A DNA stretch of 64,000 nt, taken from contig CM049318.1 of assembly GCA_026874595.1 (NCBI GenBank), positions 45,800,456-45,864,455 of the forward strand, read 5' to 3'. The position numbers and the translations under genes are program-made. The notes beneath the pieces are model-generated. The model saw only the letters and a list, made by a program, of their open reading frames with translations, was not told where the DNA came from and did no database searches. Source of the stretch: Sipunculus nudus. Its lineage: Eukaryota; Annelida; Sipuncula; Golfingiida; Sipunculidae. Below are positions 35,035-48,396 of the stretch, piece after piece (position 1 is the stretch's first letter; every line of letters begins with the position of its first letter).

Positions 35035-36995
35035 ACGAGTTTTTTTCCGTAAAAATAAATGTGTGCGTTTTCTGTATTAATGAGAATTTTCTCCCTCATG
35101 AGTTTATACGCCAGAGCATACCAACAAAAATGTTTCCATTCTGGGCCTTTCACCGCCCACTTCCGCCTCATTCCGATGTTATTTAGGTCACACTTCCGGG
35201 CCAGTTAAACATATTTTCATCTGGCGCAACCAGATTGGACGTGTTGAACACGACACTCGTGTTTACGTCCTCCGTTCAGGGTTTGTACAATAGAGTATTG
35301 CCAACAATTTTGTGAGTATTCTTTATATTACCCTTTGCCATTGACTGGCCCCCGTATTATTCAGACTGTGGGTCTGTGATACCCATTTGGGTTTCTCATC
35401 CAACTTGTTATAGCTGCCGCTCCCGTGCTGATACTTGTCACGGTCCATCGAACTCCTGTTACTTTTGTCAAACGTAGTCCGTTGACAAGTGGGCTATGTT
35501 TCAGGCATGGACCCACACCTGTACCGATTCGGGCTATTCTCCTATTAATCCCCTTCATTCTCGGGTGAACCTTTGGTGGTGGGGGGGGGGGGACCTTCCG
35601 CGACCCCGCGGTTTGTGGTCACCTACTGTTATTCTGTTTTTGTTTTCACATGTCAACAAACCTCCGTGCCACATGGTACAATTCTCGTGTCTACCCCCCC
35701 CCCCCCCCAAAAAAAAGTCCTTATTGGCTCTAGCTAGCACGCGCAAGAATTCGGATGACTCCGGTCATCCTAGCAAGTCTAGCAACTTATCCTTGATTAT
35801 TACATTATCTACTTTGTTACTCCTTGTTGACGGACTTAGACGTTTCGTCTACGTCCGTTCATGTTACTTCTCTTCCAGTTGATTCTCAGGAGCCGGTCCT
35901 TTCTCCCCATCGTCTTCCGCCGGGTCTGACTGTGCCCGCGGCTCTCAAAGATCCTCCGGTTTCCTTTCCAGGCTGTTCCTGTTAGTGCTGTTCCAGTGTC
36001 GGCGCCCGCTTCCTTTTCAGTTGCAGCGCCGTTTCAGCCTCCGGTTCGGTCTGCTGATCGTTACGGTTCCCGGTCTCGCCGGCCCGTTCCGGTTCCACCT
36101 CTTCTACAGCTGTCTCCTGCAGTGTCTATGTCTATTCCTGACCGGCCGCCTGCTCTTTTGTTCCAGGATTCTTTCCGCGATGTTGACCCTGCAATGGTCC
36201 CTGACCAGCAGTAGGTGGTCTCACATCAGCGCCAGGTTTGCGGACTATGAAGTCCTATTCAACTGTAGCGCGCACCATCCAGGATTCCCGTCCTGACGGG
36301 TCTTCCTTTCAGCGGCTCTAGCCTCAAACTGCCTCTTCTGCATCGTCGGTTTTATTAATCCCTGCCACGCTCCTGACTCCGTCTTCCGGTCCGCCTGTTT
36401 GTATGGAGTTCACGGCCCAGACCGTCCGTCTTTTACGGGATCTTCACGCCGCAGTCACCGGGGATGTATCTACTTTTCGGGGGCTGCCGTGCCGCCCGGC
36501 TCCGGTATGCCTTGGTCTTTAGGTACCTTATAGTACACTAATGACTACCATTCGACCTGTTTCGATCTCCAGGTGCCGTCTCCTCTGTAAGCTGAGGTTT
36601 CTTCTGCTCCCGTGACGGCGCACTCCGGATTACTTCAATCCTTCGCTTATGGCCGTGCCTTTTAATTGACATCGGAGCATGTCTCCGCCTCTCAGCTGAC
36701 CGACATTGGCCGTCTTGCTGCTGATCTTCTTACTGACCTCCATGCGGTTACCTGCCTCCTGTCGGTCTCTCCGGACCTTGCCGATCAACGCTTTCTGGCA
36801 GGCGTCCGCACATGACTGCGCAGAGCTACGACACGTTCCAAGGCGTATAGTTGAGAAACGTGTTTTGCTCCGCCGTAACGGCTACTAAAAGTCCTTAAAA
36901 CCGGCGCTCACAGGTCCAGACTTATAGGAGCTGTATACACAGCCCTTCACGGGATCCCTCTTTTTCCCCAGCTCGCGCTGTTCCGTCCAGGCGGT
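35035..36995 (+). mobile_element. GC-rich insertion, probable DIRS-like retroelement remnant
   Basis: Base composition rises sharply relative to both flanks, and the two sides are ordinary HINE-like sequence. It contains a Cys-motif gag-like piece (next entry), a Pro/Ser-rich frame (about 35985-36214) and a leucine-rich piece (LTDLHAVTCLL, about 36725-36765). No reverse transcriptase, RNase H or tyrosine recombinase was seen, so it is a partial copy. Alternative: an unrelated captured GC-rich sequence. Confidence 0.4.
35398..35560 (+). pseudogene. Gag-like Cys-motif fragment
   Basis: The frame reads HPTCYSC, then Cys at +7, then SCYFC, giving C-X2-C-X6-C-X6-C-X2-C. A stop and DKWAMF follow. 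A Cys cluster followed by Trp-X4-Trp-type residues is common in DIRS/tyrosine-recombinase retroelement gag proteins of aquatic animals; here the first Trp position is the stop. Only about 50 residues are legible, so the assignment is tentative. Confidence 0.35.
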
Positions 36996-38323
36996 CGCTG
37001 GGTCATAAAGACCCCTAAAAATGGCATTTTCTTCATATTTTTGTCAAGAATGCTCGTAGCCGCATAAACTATAGCTCATTTGATTTGTCATTAAATGGAC
37101 TTTTACCTTGATGCATAACTTTTAAAAATTATGAAATTTCATATTTTAAACAATTATTTTTGTAACTTTATTATTTCAAAGTAAGAGAGGTCTAGATTTT
37201 TTGCATTATGTAGAGTTTAATAAGTATTGCTGGATTTCCTTCAGGTTCTCGAAAAAGACCACCAGGGGCGCTGTACGACATTTTTGCGAGATTTCATTAA
37301 TGATGCCCTCGAGACCCTAATTTAGAAGTAATCGCTTCACATCTGATACATAATATATCAAATAGAAATATCTCGAAATGATTGTTTACAATATAGCAAA
37401 CAAGGATGCGCTGCAGTTTAAACACTTCAAAATATGATTTTTGTCTAATAGCTTTAAAACTATCAACAATCTCACAACTTTTATTACAGAGCCTGAAACT
37501 ACAATCAATTGACCTAATTCTGCATTTACCATGACGAAATAAAATTCTTGCCATTTTTACCTTAGCTTTTGTAACTTTGTCATTTTTACAGCAAGAGAGG
37601 TGTAGTTTTTTTCATTACGTAGGGTTTAACTATTGTCACAAGATTATATTTCAAGTTTCGCAAAATGACCATCAGGGGACGCTGAACAAGATTTTTGCCA
37701 GATTTCACTTAAGGGCGCCTTACATGCCTCAGTTTTGCAGCAATTATTCTGATATTGACATATTTTATGTCTGACAGTAGTATCTCAAAAGATATTTTTC
37801 ATTTTTGGTATGTGACCACCATGGGGCGTTGTACACAATACACAACGATATATCATTATTGAGCCATATCTGCAAAGCTATAAATCATATTGTAATTTTT
37901 ATTACTGCATCTGAAACTACAATCGATGGCCTTATTCCTGAGGAGACTTGGCCATAATCTGCCATAATCATGTTGACCTAATTTAGCGTAAAACCTGTTG
38001 AAGTTGAAAACATGCAGAAATTTCTATCTCTGACGCAGGCCCCAGTTTCCTACAATTGCTCTGAAACTTATACTGTTGGTAAATATCTATCACCATCAGA
38101 TCTATTTGTGTTGGTCAAGATTGGTTTAAAGGTCAAATGTCAAGGTCATTTCTTATTTCATTGTTATGACATAAATGGTCGTATCAACATACACTTAAGC
38201 TAATTGTACTCGCCTTTCCATTCTTCAATATAAAAGAATAATCTTACCCCGACCTACTTTGTCTGTACGTCCGCCTGTCTTTCACTTTCGATTCCAGCAA
38301 AGCGCTCGACCTACGGTCGTCTG

Positions 38324-39743
38324 TTTTGTTTGCCTGTTTGCGCTCTACAGGCCTCAATTTTCCACCAATCGCTTTCTATCTTACATAGTTGATAGACAAT
38401 CAAAATTACTGGAAATCTTGTGTTTTGGGGCAATTTAGGTCAAATGCCAAGGTCAAGGTCATCAAAAATTCTCAAAACGGTTTTTTCATCATATCTATGT
38501 CACTATTTGTCGAATCAACTTCAACAATAGCTCATTTTCATGGACATTCCAAGTCCTTTCTTCTGATATGTATATGACTCGAAACTGCCGTGACCTTTGT
38601 TACGCATTTTCAGGGAAAAGTCATGATATTCGAAAATAAAAGGACTGATTTTTTTCTCACTTTGTAAGTATTAAAGCTAGATAGGTCTAGTCTTTTCCAT
38701 TGGGTAACATTCAATGAGTACTACAAGTACTTATTTCAAGTCTCGCAATATCTTGCACAATATCTGATCAAAGGATATATTTCGATATATCACAAAGGGT
38801 TACCCTAGACGCCACAAGTATGCAGGAATCTTCTTAAAACTGATATATCCTAAATCCTACATCAATATCTCAAAATCTATTTCTTTTTAATTATTTTTGG
38901 AATATGAAGGCAAGGAGGCGCTTCACTCGAAACCCTACAACATATTATTTTTATGGTCATATCTCCAAAACTAAAAAACCTTACCTACATAAACTGAACC
39001 TTATTTTGTTCCTCGCTACCTTCATTATAAGATTATCTAGTCATCTGTTACCTCAGATTTCGTCAAACATCGTCAATATTTGTCCTATCTTCACAAGCTT
39101 AGGCTCAATTTCTTCCTCTGGGTCTTCTCCATAACCTGGTTTAGTCGACTGGTCTCAATCTTGTGTCACTTTGTCAGTATGCCTGTCTGTTTGTCAGTTG
39201 TACTCAAATTCGCCTGCTTGCTGGTTCTGGCATTTTACAATTAGCAATCTACAGGCCACAGTTTTGCAGGAATCATCTTGAAACTGTTTCATCTTATGTT
39301 TTAAGTAATATCTCGAAACTAATTACTTTTTCATTTTCGGAAAATAATCGGTAAGGGGCGCTTCACTTAAAACACTACAACAAATACTTTTTGGCCATAT
39401 CTCAAAAACTATAAACCTTACCTACATAAATAATAGCTCGTGTTGTTTCTCTTGATCTTCTCCATAAGCTTATCTAGTCGTCTGTTATCTCAGATGCTGC
39501 ACTTTGTCAGTATGTTTGTCTACTTGTCAGTTGTCCTCAATTTCGCCCTCTTGCCTGTTCTTGCGCATGATATATATTCCATTCTACAGGAAGGTCATCA
39601 AGGCTAAGGTTACCAAACACGTCAAAACATGTTTAGATCATAACTTTGTCAGTATTGGTCATATCTTCACAGCCTATGGCTCATTTTCTTCCTCTTCGTC
39701 ATTGCTAACATTTCCGGCAAGCGCTCGACCTCTGGTCGTCTAG
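38324..39743 (+). mobile_element. HINE-like repeat unit, short form
   Basis: A 1.4-kb unit ending CGACC-TCT-GGTCG/CTAG at 39726-39743. Half-sites lie near 38440-38462, a hairpin-like TGATCAAAGGATAT (decayed) near 38765, and 335-bp repeats near 39160-39560. Confidence 0.65.
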
Positions 39744-41470
39744 TCTGTCTGTTTGTTGCTTGTCCACGAGATGAATTAGTTAATTGTCATGTCAGATATG
39801 TGAGTGGGTGAGCATGTCCGTCTGTAGTATCAGCTGTCGTTAAATTCGCCACCCTGCTTGTTCTTTCGTAAAACATATTTCTGAACGTTTTACTGTTGAC
39901 AGAACACCTGAAGATCTAAATGTCTGATGTCGTATAGAGGATATATGTCAAAGGTCAGTGTCGTCAAAAAAACTAAAAATGTTATTTAAAAATGTCATGA
40001 CTTTGTCAATAGAGACCGATCTACATGAACTAATAGCTCATTTTGTTCCTCTTCGCTTTCTCCACGAGAAAAAATAGTCAGTTGTCGTATCAGATGTGCC
40101 AGTGTGTCAGTATGTCCGTTTGTATGTCAGTTGTCGTCAAATTCGCCTCCGTGCCTGTTTTTCTTGTGCCATATGGCATTCTATAAATTTTTAGCTATCC
40201 CTCTGAATCTTTTACTGTAGATAAATCTCCTAATTTTCTTGGGGCTGATGTTTTAACTGTCAATTGGTCAAAGGTTAATGTCAGGGTCATCAAAAATCCA
40301 CAAAATCGTTTTTTCTTCATATATTCGTCCAAATCAGGCCTGTCTACATAAACTATAGGTAATTTTTTTTCGTCTATGCTTTCAAAATTAGATAGTTCAA
40401 TCACTATCTCAGATGTGTCAGTCTGTTTATCAGTTGTCGTAAAATTCGCCTCCCTGCTAGTTCTTTCGTCTGACATATGGCATTCCACAAGCCAGGACTT
40501 TTCAGCCGTCCCTCTGAATCTTATAGAACTCCTAAAGTTCTAGGTCTAATGTCTTTAAGTGTCAATAGGTTAAAGGTCAAGGTCATCAAAAACACAAAAT
40601 CGTTTTTTTCTTCATATCATCGTCGAAATAATCATAGCTGCATGAACTGTAGCTAATTTTACTCGCCATTCCATGGCCTTTTTTTCTTATGTCTAGCTGT
40701 TACAATCTGCCGTTACCATGGTTACGCATTTTTGGAAAAATTCATGATATTTCAAAGTATGGGGTCTCATTTTTTCTAACTTGTCACTTTTTGAGCTAGA
40801 AATGTCTGGCTTTTGTTCAGGCAGCATTGGGTCTGTTTAACAAGACTTTTTACAAAACCTCGCGAAATCTCGTATCGTTTCTTGTCAAACGATATATTAC
40901 GATATTTCACTTTTTCAACTTTATAGGCCACAATTCTCGAGCAATCGCTCTAAAAAATATACAATTGTTAGACAAATAAACCCTACAAGTCTTTTGCTTT
41001 GAACTGAGACAGGCAAAAGGTCAAGGTCAACGGAAAACCCAAAAAAATATTTTGTTTATAACTTCGTCAAACTATAGCTCATTTTCTTGGTCTATGCATT
41101 CCCCGTTATGAGTGGTCTTCTGTCATCCATTGTGTCAGTCTGTCAGTATATGTCTTTCTGTTCATCTGTTGTTGTCAACTTCTGCCTGCTTGGTCATTGG
41201 TCTGCCATATGTCATTCTGGAGTGTACGTTCTTTTAGCAATGCTTCTGAAAGGCATGAAGTTAAAAGAAAAATCAGAAAATGTGTTCTGTCTGTCTGTCT
41301 GTCCGTTCGTCCACGAGTTTTCAATATTAGCCTAAATACATAGATGTGTTATTCTTTCTGCCCTCCCGGGACATTGCTCATTCAAATTACTGTTTTCAGT
41401 GGTCAATCTGTATGCCTTTCTCTCTGTTATATTTCAATTTCCGGCAAGCGCTCGACCTATGGTCGTCAAG
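39744..41470 (+). mobile_element. HINE-like repeat unit, short form, terminal copy of block
   Basis: Ends TTCCGGCAAGCG, CGACC-TAT-GGTCG, then TCAAG (41440-41470), and is followed by unrelated low-copy DNA. This marks the right edge of the second repeat block. Half-sites and an X-box-like site (40712-40725) are present. Confidence 0.65.
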
Positions 41471-44170
41471 TTTTAATGTTCCCTATGGTCCCTAGATTAT
41501 GAAAAGTAGTGTTGGTAGTTGAAACAAGGTGAAATTTGGGAGTAATGGCCTGTTTATCAAACATATTTCTATACCAAAAGAGTTGATATAAATAATATAG
41601 ATTTATTAAAATTTTGTTTTGTGATTTATGGTGTCTTGGTGTTAGAAATGCATGTTTGCAGTGAAAACCAGACGTCCTGAAGTTATGATCTTTTGTAAGA
41701 AACCCGTCAAACTTTAAAATTACAGGCTACTACAATGCACAAAACTTTGCACTGGCATATCTAATTTTGGGCCATTTTTTATCTTGAGTAATCATTGCCA
41801 AACTTCTTTAGCTAGACCATATTATTTTAGACGACACACACACTAAACATACATATGACGGTCTAAAGTGTTGTAAATATACATAGTCTAATTTTGTTTG
41901 CCTAATAATTTGTTATTAGTTCACACATGTGTATATCAGTCTTTATAATCTGTGACAGAGCTTTTCTATACTGCACTCGAGATGGACTCGGTCTGTTTTC
42001 TCGAGTACTTGCCTCTGATTCCGAGCACAAGTCCTAGTTCAGAACCTTCGAGTCTAATTCCGGGTCCCTTAAAAGGTGGACTCGAGTCCTTCATCACTGC
42101 ATGTAGCGAACCTGGCCAATACATTCAGTAAAGTAACGTTTATCAGAATCACAGGAGCAATTTCCTTTGCAAATTTGTAGGGGAGGAGTGGCGGGGCACA
42201 TGGACGTCAACCCCCCTCCCCCTCCTCCGCCCCCACACACATTTTATTGTGCATTTATATGTGCTCAAACATATGGTGACCTAATTTCAGATTTCTGACA
42301 AGAACTTTTGGGGAACTCTCAGTATACAGAGGTTAATGTTACAATATGTGTTCTAAAAATACAGGAAACAAGGGACCCATTGGTCACTCTGCTTAGCTGA
42401 AATTGACCTTGAATTTAAAAGTGTAAAATAATATCAAATGGAGATATAGTCCAAGAGGAAAAGGTTATATAGGCTATAGATGGTTGATATGATTGAAGAT
42501 ATTGTTGCAAATAATATTTTGTGATCCGACCATATGTTACCTAATGTTGAAACTGAAGCATGTAGGCAGTTTGTAAATATAAAATCTATACTATTGACAT
42601 GCTCATTCAATTCAGCAGTTTACACATTTGTTCAGTTAGACCCATTTTTTTACCATTTTTTTAATTTTATAATATGTGATCAGTTGCAATCAATTTCCCA
42701 GTCCACAGGTGGAAGGACTTGATAGTGGGTGCGGTGGTGGTGGTTTGGGGGCGGGGGGGGGGGGGTTAATAATGATGGGGAGTTACATCACCTCTGTACT
42801 TCTTCATATATTCTTTAGTTAATGAATTTTATGCAATTGCAATAAAACTGTTGCCCCAGTGCTCAGATAGAAGGACTCAATGGTAGGGTAGAGGTAAGGC
42901 GGGATGGGGGGGGGGGATGGTGGGAGTAACTACACCATTGCATATACATACAAGAAATAAAATTTTACTCACTGGGAAAAAAGTTTATTTATAATTATTA
43001 ACTATTCGAAAATAAGCAGATAGATGGATATACAAAGCAAATCACTTTAAATTCAATTCCACTGAGGCAGGAGGATAATGAAAGAATGTTTGCATTAGAT
43101 CCTCATTTTTTTTTTATTACATCAATTTTTTTAGGTTTATAAATTTTACTTTAAATTTAAAGTATAACATATATATCTGAATATTTAAATTGATTCACAA
43201 TTTTAAACTGCATCAGAGTCTATAGCTAATTTGGTCAGGTGACATCACATTATGCACAAATATGTATTAATTATTTTTATATTTTTTGAATTTGCAAAAC
43301 AATACATATCTGAAAACAACACTTGATTCACCAATCTAAATGGCACTTTTATCTATCCACTAATTAGCTCATATATTATCAAATTATGCCTAATGATGGG
43401 TTTAATTTTAATTTCATTAAATGATTTAAATGAAAGGTAATTTCTTTAAAAATGTTACATTACTACAACATGACATCTTCTGGATTACTCAAGAAATGTT
43501 TTGTACATTGGATCGGGAAGAGCTTTACAATTAACGAAATACAGTTCCAACAATAACATATATTGCAATTCACTTGGTGGAGGGTGGGGGGGGGGGGGGG
43601 GGGCACAGGAGAATAATTGTACAACTGTGACAGCAGAGGTGCTGGCCTAGTGTTGCTACACTAATAAGGTTACCCAGGCAGGGCTTTAGTGACCAGAAGT
43701 GGGTGGACTGGAAATGCAAATGAATACAATAGAGCATCTGAAAGAAACTTCAAATAACTAGCCTAACAGATTATATACATATGTGTATATGCTATGAAAA
43801 TTAAAATCAAATATACTTGCAGGGAAAAAAGTGTCATGGGAAAAATTGGGGAAAAAAATTAGGAATTGATTTTATATTGATGCTAATAACTTTAAAAATT
43901 TACAAAATTCAGATCTAATTTTGGGTATATACAACTGAATCTTGATTAAATGAATTCATATATACCTGAAAAAAGTCTTCAGCTTCAACACTTATCATGT
44001 TAAGTGAGAAAATATCTTTCCTGATTTTTTTTTCAAAGTGCATTATAGTTAAGCCAATAACTTTTATAACTTAAGTAATACTGACTTAATTTCTGGCATG
44101 TACATAGAAACTGTATAGGAAAATATTTATAGTAAATATGAAGAAAAGCAGATGAGTGGTCTTGATATTA
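41471..44170. other. Low-copy AT-rich stretch with G runs
   Basis: No coding frame of note. It contains GACTCGAGTCC-type low-complexity DNA near 41985-42090, two related blocks around GAAGGACT(T/C) near 42713 and 42872, each followed by a G run (42753-42765 and 42906-42915), and a third run at 43586-43603. Confidence 0.5.
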
Positions 44171-44407
44171 GGCAGTCCTGAAGTGTTATAATAGGTTTTT
44201 AATGGAAAATTAAGGTTTTTCCTTAATTTTTTAAAAGAACAAAGTCGCAGTGACCCTGTTTAGGTTTGGTAGGAGATCTTGGGATATCTAACAGTATGCT
44301 AGATTTTTTATTCGTAGGTCTAACGGTTTCAAAACGTACAAGTCTAACGGACGGACGGACAATGGACCACGACTATAGCTCAGATGACTTAATAGTCATC
44401 TGAGCTA
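44170..44407 (+). repeat. MITE-like end with 14-bp perfect palindrome
   Basis: It ends in (GGAC)n, then TAGCTCAGATGACT (44376-44389), loop TAAT, AGTCATCTGAGCTA (44394-44407). The layout is shared with 45430-46170. Confidence 0.6.
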
Positions 44408-45429
44408 AAAAACGATTTTTTTTTATTTGGAGGTTGGGGGTCAGAACAGGCAAGGTACAGCAATATCAAATCAATGGATTTTGTGTTGTTTGACAGGAAT
44501 ACAGGAGGCAGAGTCCAGACTGCGAGGCAGTAGGACCCTATATCGGCCCCCATTCCCAAAGACATTAAACAGTTGGCGTCTGGACAGGAAGAACCGTGTA
44601 CACCTTTCACGAACTATGTATACTAGTACAGAGACAATTCCAGGACACACAAGGTCCAGTAACTGGCTTACCCTTATATCTTTATCACAAGAAAACGTCA
44701 CTACAATTTTCTCCTTTGCCTCAATATGATTTATTTTTCTTACAATGAGAAGTTGCTGTGAACTTTGGCTTGTAAGAACATTTTCTGTCCAAAACCAGAT
44801 ATATACCAAACATAATTTTCCTATCTTATAACACAACTTTTTTTCTAAATATTGCTCTGCTGTGCCTGACTTCTTGATTAATGTCCTATTTCTAATTTAA
44901 CATAAAAAGACAAATGTTAATTAAAAAAACGAATATGTGCTAGGGTTCGCAGGTTTTATCCAGTACCTGGGCATTACCCAGGATTCCTTGGTTTACCTCA
45001 AATTTCTATTATTAAGAGTAATGTGCTTAGCACGGCCAAACATGAGTTAAAGAGTAAGTGGTAAATGACTTCTTTTTGAGAAGGGTGATGTGGTCAGAAC
45101 CACTTGGCTTGCAACCAATATTCACAGAATGTGTATAATTTCTGCTGACCAACCAGTAAGAAACTTAGCTTGGGTCCTGTTTGATAAAAGCAAATAAACA
45201 TGGAAAAACACGGGTAAACAAGTGACTCATGGGTCATGATGCACAGCTGATTGACTAGTTGTCATTGGCAATAATGTGATACTAGATGGATTGATGTGTT
45301 TGTTGCTGGTTGTGCTAAGGAACTGTACAGAAGCCTGTAAATTATCTTAATGATGATATGGTGACGTAATTACCCATGTGGAGGTATATGTTTGGTAGGG
45401 GTCACTAGGTGTAAAATTGTCAAGATTCA
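44408..45429. other. Low-copy stretch, nothing recognised
   Basis: A 121-codon minus-strand frame (44471-44836) has no recognisable domain and overlaps plus-strand frames equally well, so it is not called. Confidence 0.45.
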
Positions 45430-46170
45430 GCATCAGTGATGATGATACTTGCTACTGGATTTAATAGTAAACATGAGAATTTTTGGCTAACACTTAGTAA
45501 GAGCTCGCAGAAAACGGGTCACTGTGATCTTATTTATAATTTCCAAGGAGATTTTTCCAGGACTTCCCTCATTATGTCAAAAGTTTCTAGGTCCACTGAT
45601 TACGATTTGTGCCTTGTAACAAAATCCCAGTTTCAGGTTTTACCTACAGGTAAAAATGTCATTTGAAGGTCTCAAAAGACAAAAAAATGTGAAAAAATTA
45701 AAACAAGGAAGACATTCATAAAGGTATTTTATCAACTGAATGCCAAATTTTGTAAGTGGTATCTAGATTCAACCGAAGCATAGCTTGGAGGATATTGGTA
45801 ACAGTGACCCAATTTCAGAATTTCATGGAGATTTTTCATGGACCTCCCTGGATGTCAAGTTAGAAGATTCCAGGTCCAACACTCCATGCTGAATATGCAT
45901 GCAAAGCATCATGGTGATCAGTGCATTAGTTGTTCAGATACTGGAGCTTTTGTATCAAATTTTAATGATTCTGGGAGTAGTTCTGAGCCCCATAACCTTA
46001 TTTCAGGTTTCCGAGGAAATATTTCATAGATCTCCCAGGATGACAAGTTAGAAGATTCCAGGTCCAGCGGTTACGATTTGTGCCCTGTTAATGGTCAGAC
46101 AGCCAGACAGATGGACGACGGACAAAGAGTGATTGCTAAAGCTCGGATGATTTTCAGTCAGCTGAGCTTT
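45430..46170 (+). repeat. Diverged tandem repeats ending in a palindrome
   Basis: The phrase AGAAGATTCCAGGTCCA(A/G) with AGATTTTTC(A/C) upstream recurs near 45540-45600 (diverged), 45825-45885 and 46010-46070. It is followed by CAGACAG tracts and an imperfect inverted repeat AAAGCTCGGATGA / TCAGCTGAGCTTT (46138-46170, 11 of 13 paired). Confidence 0.6.
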
Positions 46171-46272
46171 GAATCAAATATTTTCTTTGGAATTGGAGAT
46201 AACTGCTCTTTATATATATGATATTAATCCAAAAACATGAACATTTATATCTACCTTATTAAACAATGCGAG

Positions 46273-46760
46273 AGGAGTAAAATAGTGTTTATTTCACCAC
46301 GATAGGGTTAGTATTAAGGAAGTTACGGTCGAATCTGTGACCATGCCCCCTAAACAGATTTCCCTTAGGCGTAAACTTGCACTTGACAAGGTTTTATAAA
46401 AGGGTTAATTTTCGAAAAATCGAAGCTTTTTAAACCAACAACATTCATTATCATAATAAGGGGACCTTAGGAAAAAAACTCAGATTACGAGGATAATTCA
46501 TACACTTTTTGTGTCAATACTTTCGGTTAAAAAATGCGCACAAATGCAAACAAATTTCAAAATTATTTTTTGGGATTAGATATAACTGCATCTATGTAGC
46601 ATGTAACTTGTCCAAATACAAATACAATTATATCTCGTTTAGCAATAAAGAGTAGTAAAACGGTGTTTATTTCACCACCACAGAACTAATATTATGGAAG
46701 TTACAGTCGATTTTGAGACCATACCCCCTTAACCAGTTTCCGTCAGTCGCAAACTTGGTA
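46273..46760 (+). repeat. Diverged direct duplication (~370 bp)
   Basis: GTGTTTATTTCACCAC, then TTA.GGAAGTTAC.GTCGA and CCATNCCCCCT.AAC, occur at about 46287-46385 and again at about 46660-46760. Confidence 0.65.
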
Positions 46761-46924
46761 TTTTGACTTGGATTGATAAAGAGGACCATTTATTTAAAAA
46801 TCAGCCTTATTTCAAGTGCCAATATTTATATTCACAAACTAGGGACCTCTAGGTATAAGAAAATTAGGGTCTAGAAATTCCACCTGGGGGAGGGGGAGCT
46901 ATCCCCATCTGGTCCTGGACTAGA

Positions 46925-47243
46925 GACAAACTACATATGGAACAGATGGGTTTGAACAAATGCCAACTTCGAGCCAAATCTACTGTTTATTGGCCCTGCA
47001 GGTATCACCAAAGATGTTGATAGAAAAGGTGAGAAACTGTAAAACTTATCAGATCCATCAAATCGCAAACAAATCAACCACTGCTACAGCATGAGATCCC
47101 TAGCAGACCCTGGGACAAAGTGGACATAGACTTATTCTTCTATCAACCTAATCATAGTGGATTACTATAGCAAATAACCATTTATCAGGAAAATCAGAAA
47201 ATTTTGCACAAGCAAAACAGTCATTGACCCTTATAAACAATTA
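46925..47243 (+). pseudogene. Ty3/Gypsy integrase, upstream part
   Basis: Retrotransposon integrase, which would join element DNA to the host. Broken frames read KCQLRAKSTVYWP-like sequence, a decayed zinc-binding stretch (NCKTYQIH, second Cys changed), LQHEIPSRPWDKVDIDLF (about 47080-47135) and VDYYSK, up to TVIDPYKQL. This is the H2C2 finger to early catalytic core of a Gypsy integrase, with the first catalytic Asp within VDIDLF. Several frameshifts and a stop are present. The reading frame is cut at 47243/47244 by a HINE-like copy and resumes at 48741. Confidence 0.75.
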
Positions 47244-48377
47244 TTGCTTGCCGTAAATCTCCGATTTCGGCAAGCTGGTTCGTCAGTCGCGGATGTCTGT
47301 TTGACTGTCTGTCTGTCTGTTTTATGCTTGCCGGAAATCTTCGATTTCGGCAAGCAGGTTGGTCAGTTGCGGATGTCTGTTTGTTGCTTGCCGGAAATCT
47401 CTGAAACAATCGCTTTCAAACTCAAAACGGGGTTTTCTTCACATATGTGTTACTATAGTCGTTTCTACTTCAACTGTAGCTCATTTTAATCATCATTCCA
47501 AGGCCTTTCTGACTCAATATGCGGTAACCATGGTAACGTATTTTCGGGGAAAACTGCTGATATTTTTAACTTTGTCAGTTTAACTTTGTCAACTTTGTCA
47601 GGTCTAGTTTTTTGCATCAGGTAGTATTCAACTAGTAATACAAGATTTTATTAAAAGTCTCGTAATATCTCTTTCAATATCTCGTCAAACGAGATATTAC
47701 GAGATCTCAGTCATCTTGCCCTGAAGGCCACAGTTTTGCAGGAATCTTTGTGAAACTGACTTATCGTTAGTCATACACTATTATCTCGAAATCGTTTTTT
47801 TTTTTTTTTTTTCATTTTTTGAATGCGGCCGCTAGGGGATGCTGGATGCAAACCTCCCCAACATATCATGTTTCGGCCATATCTCCAAAATTGTAAGCCT
47901 CAATTACATAAACTATAGCTTATTTTCTTTCCAACATATCATGTTTTGGCCATATCTCCAAATCTATAAACCCGAATTACATAAACTATGGGTTATTTTC
48001 TTCCTCTGAGTCGTCTCCAGATTCTGGTAAAGTCATATAATCTCCATCTTGTGCCACTTTGTCATTATGTGTGTCTGTTTGTCAGCTGTCTCAATTTCTC
48101 CTGCTTGCTGGTTCTTGCGTGTTACATATAGCATTCTAAAGGGCCACAGTTTTGAAAGAATCCTTTCCATAACCTGAGTAAGTCATCTGGTCTCATTCCT
48201 TTGTCACCTTGTCAGTATGTCTGTCTGTTTGTCAGTTGTCCTAAAATTCCTCTCCTTGCTTGTTCTTGCGTCACACATATAGCATTCTACAGGCCAGTCT
48301 TGAAAGAATCCTTTTTAAACTAGTACATCTTATGTCTTACACAAATAACTCGAAAATTATTTTTCATTTTCCGGGTA

Positions 48378-48396
48378 TGGCCGCTAGGGGGCGCTG
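48378..48396 (+). promoter_or_regulatory. CTCF-like motif (strongest copy)
   Basis: TGGCCGCTAGGGGGCGCTG matches 16 of 19 positions of the vertebrate CTCF consensus as I remember it. It lies within the complete HINE-like element. Binding is not shown. Confidence 0.45.

Larger units (their letters stand above)
34350..38323 (+). mobile_element. HINE-like repeat unit, interrupted by a GC-rich insertion
   Basis: Starts with TTTGTC and the leader CTACAGGCCACAATTTTGCAG. An X-box-like site lies at 34625-34638. Repeat sequence stops near 35035 and resumes near 36995. It ends CGACC-TAC-GGTCG/TCTG (38307-38323), with the terminal CTAG mutated. Confidence 0.55.

Noticed and set aside
44471-44836. 121-codon minus-strand frame
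   Set aside because: No recognised domain, no supporting context and an equally open opposite strand.
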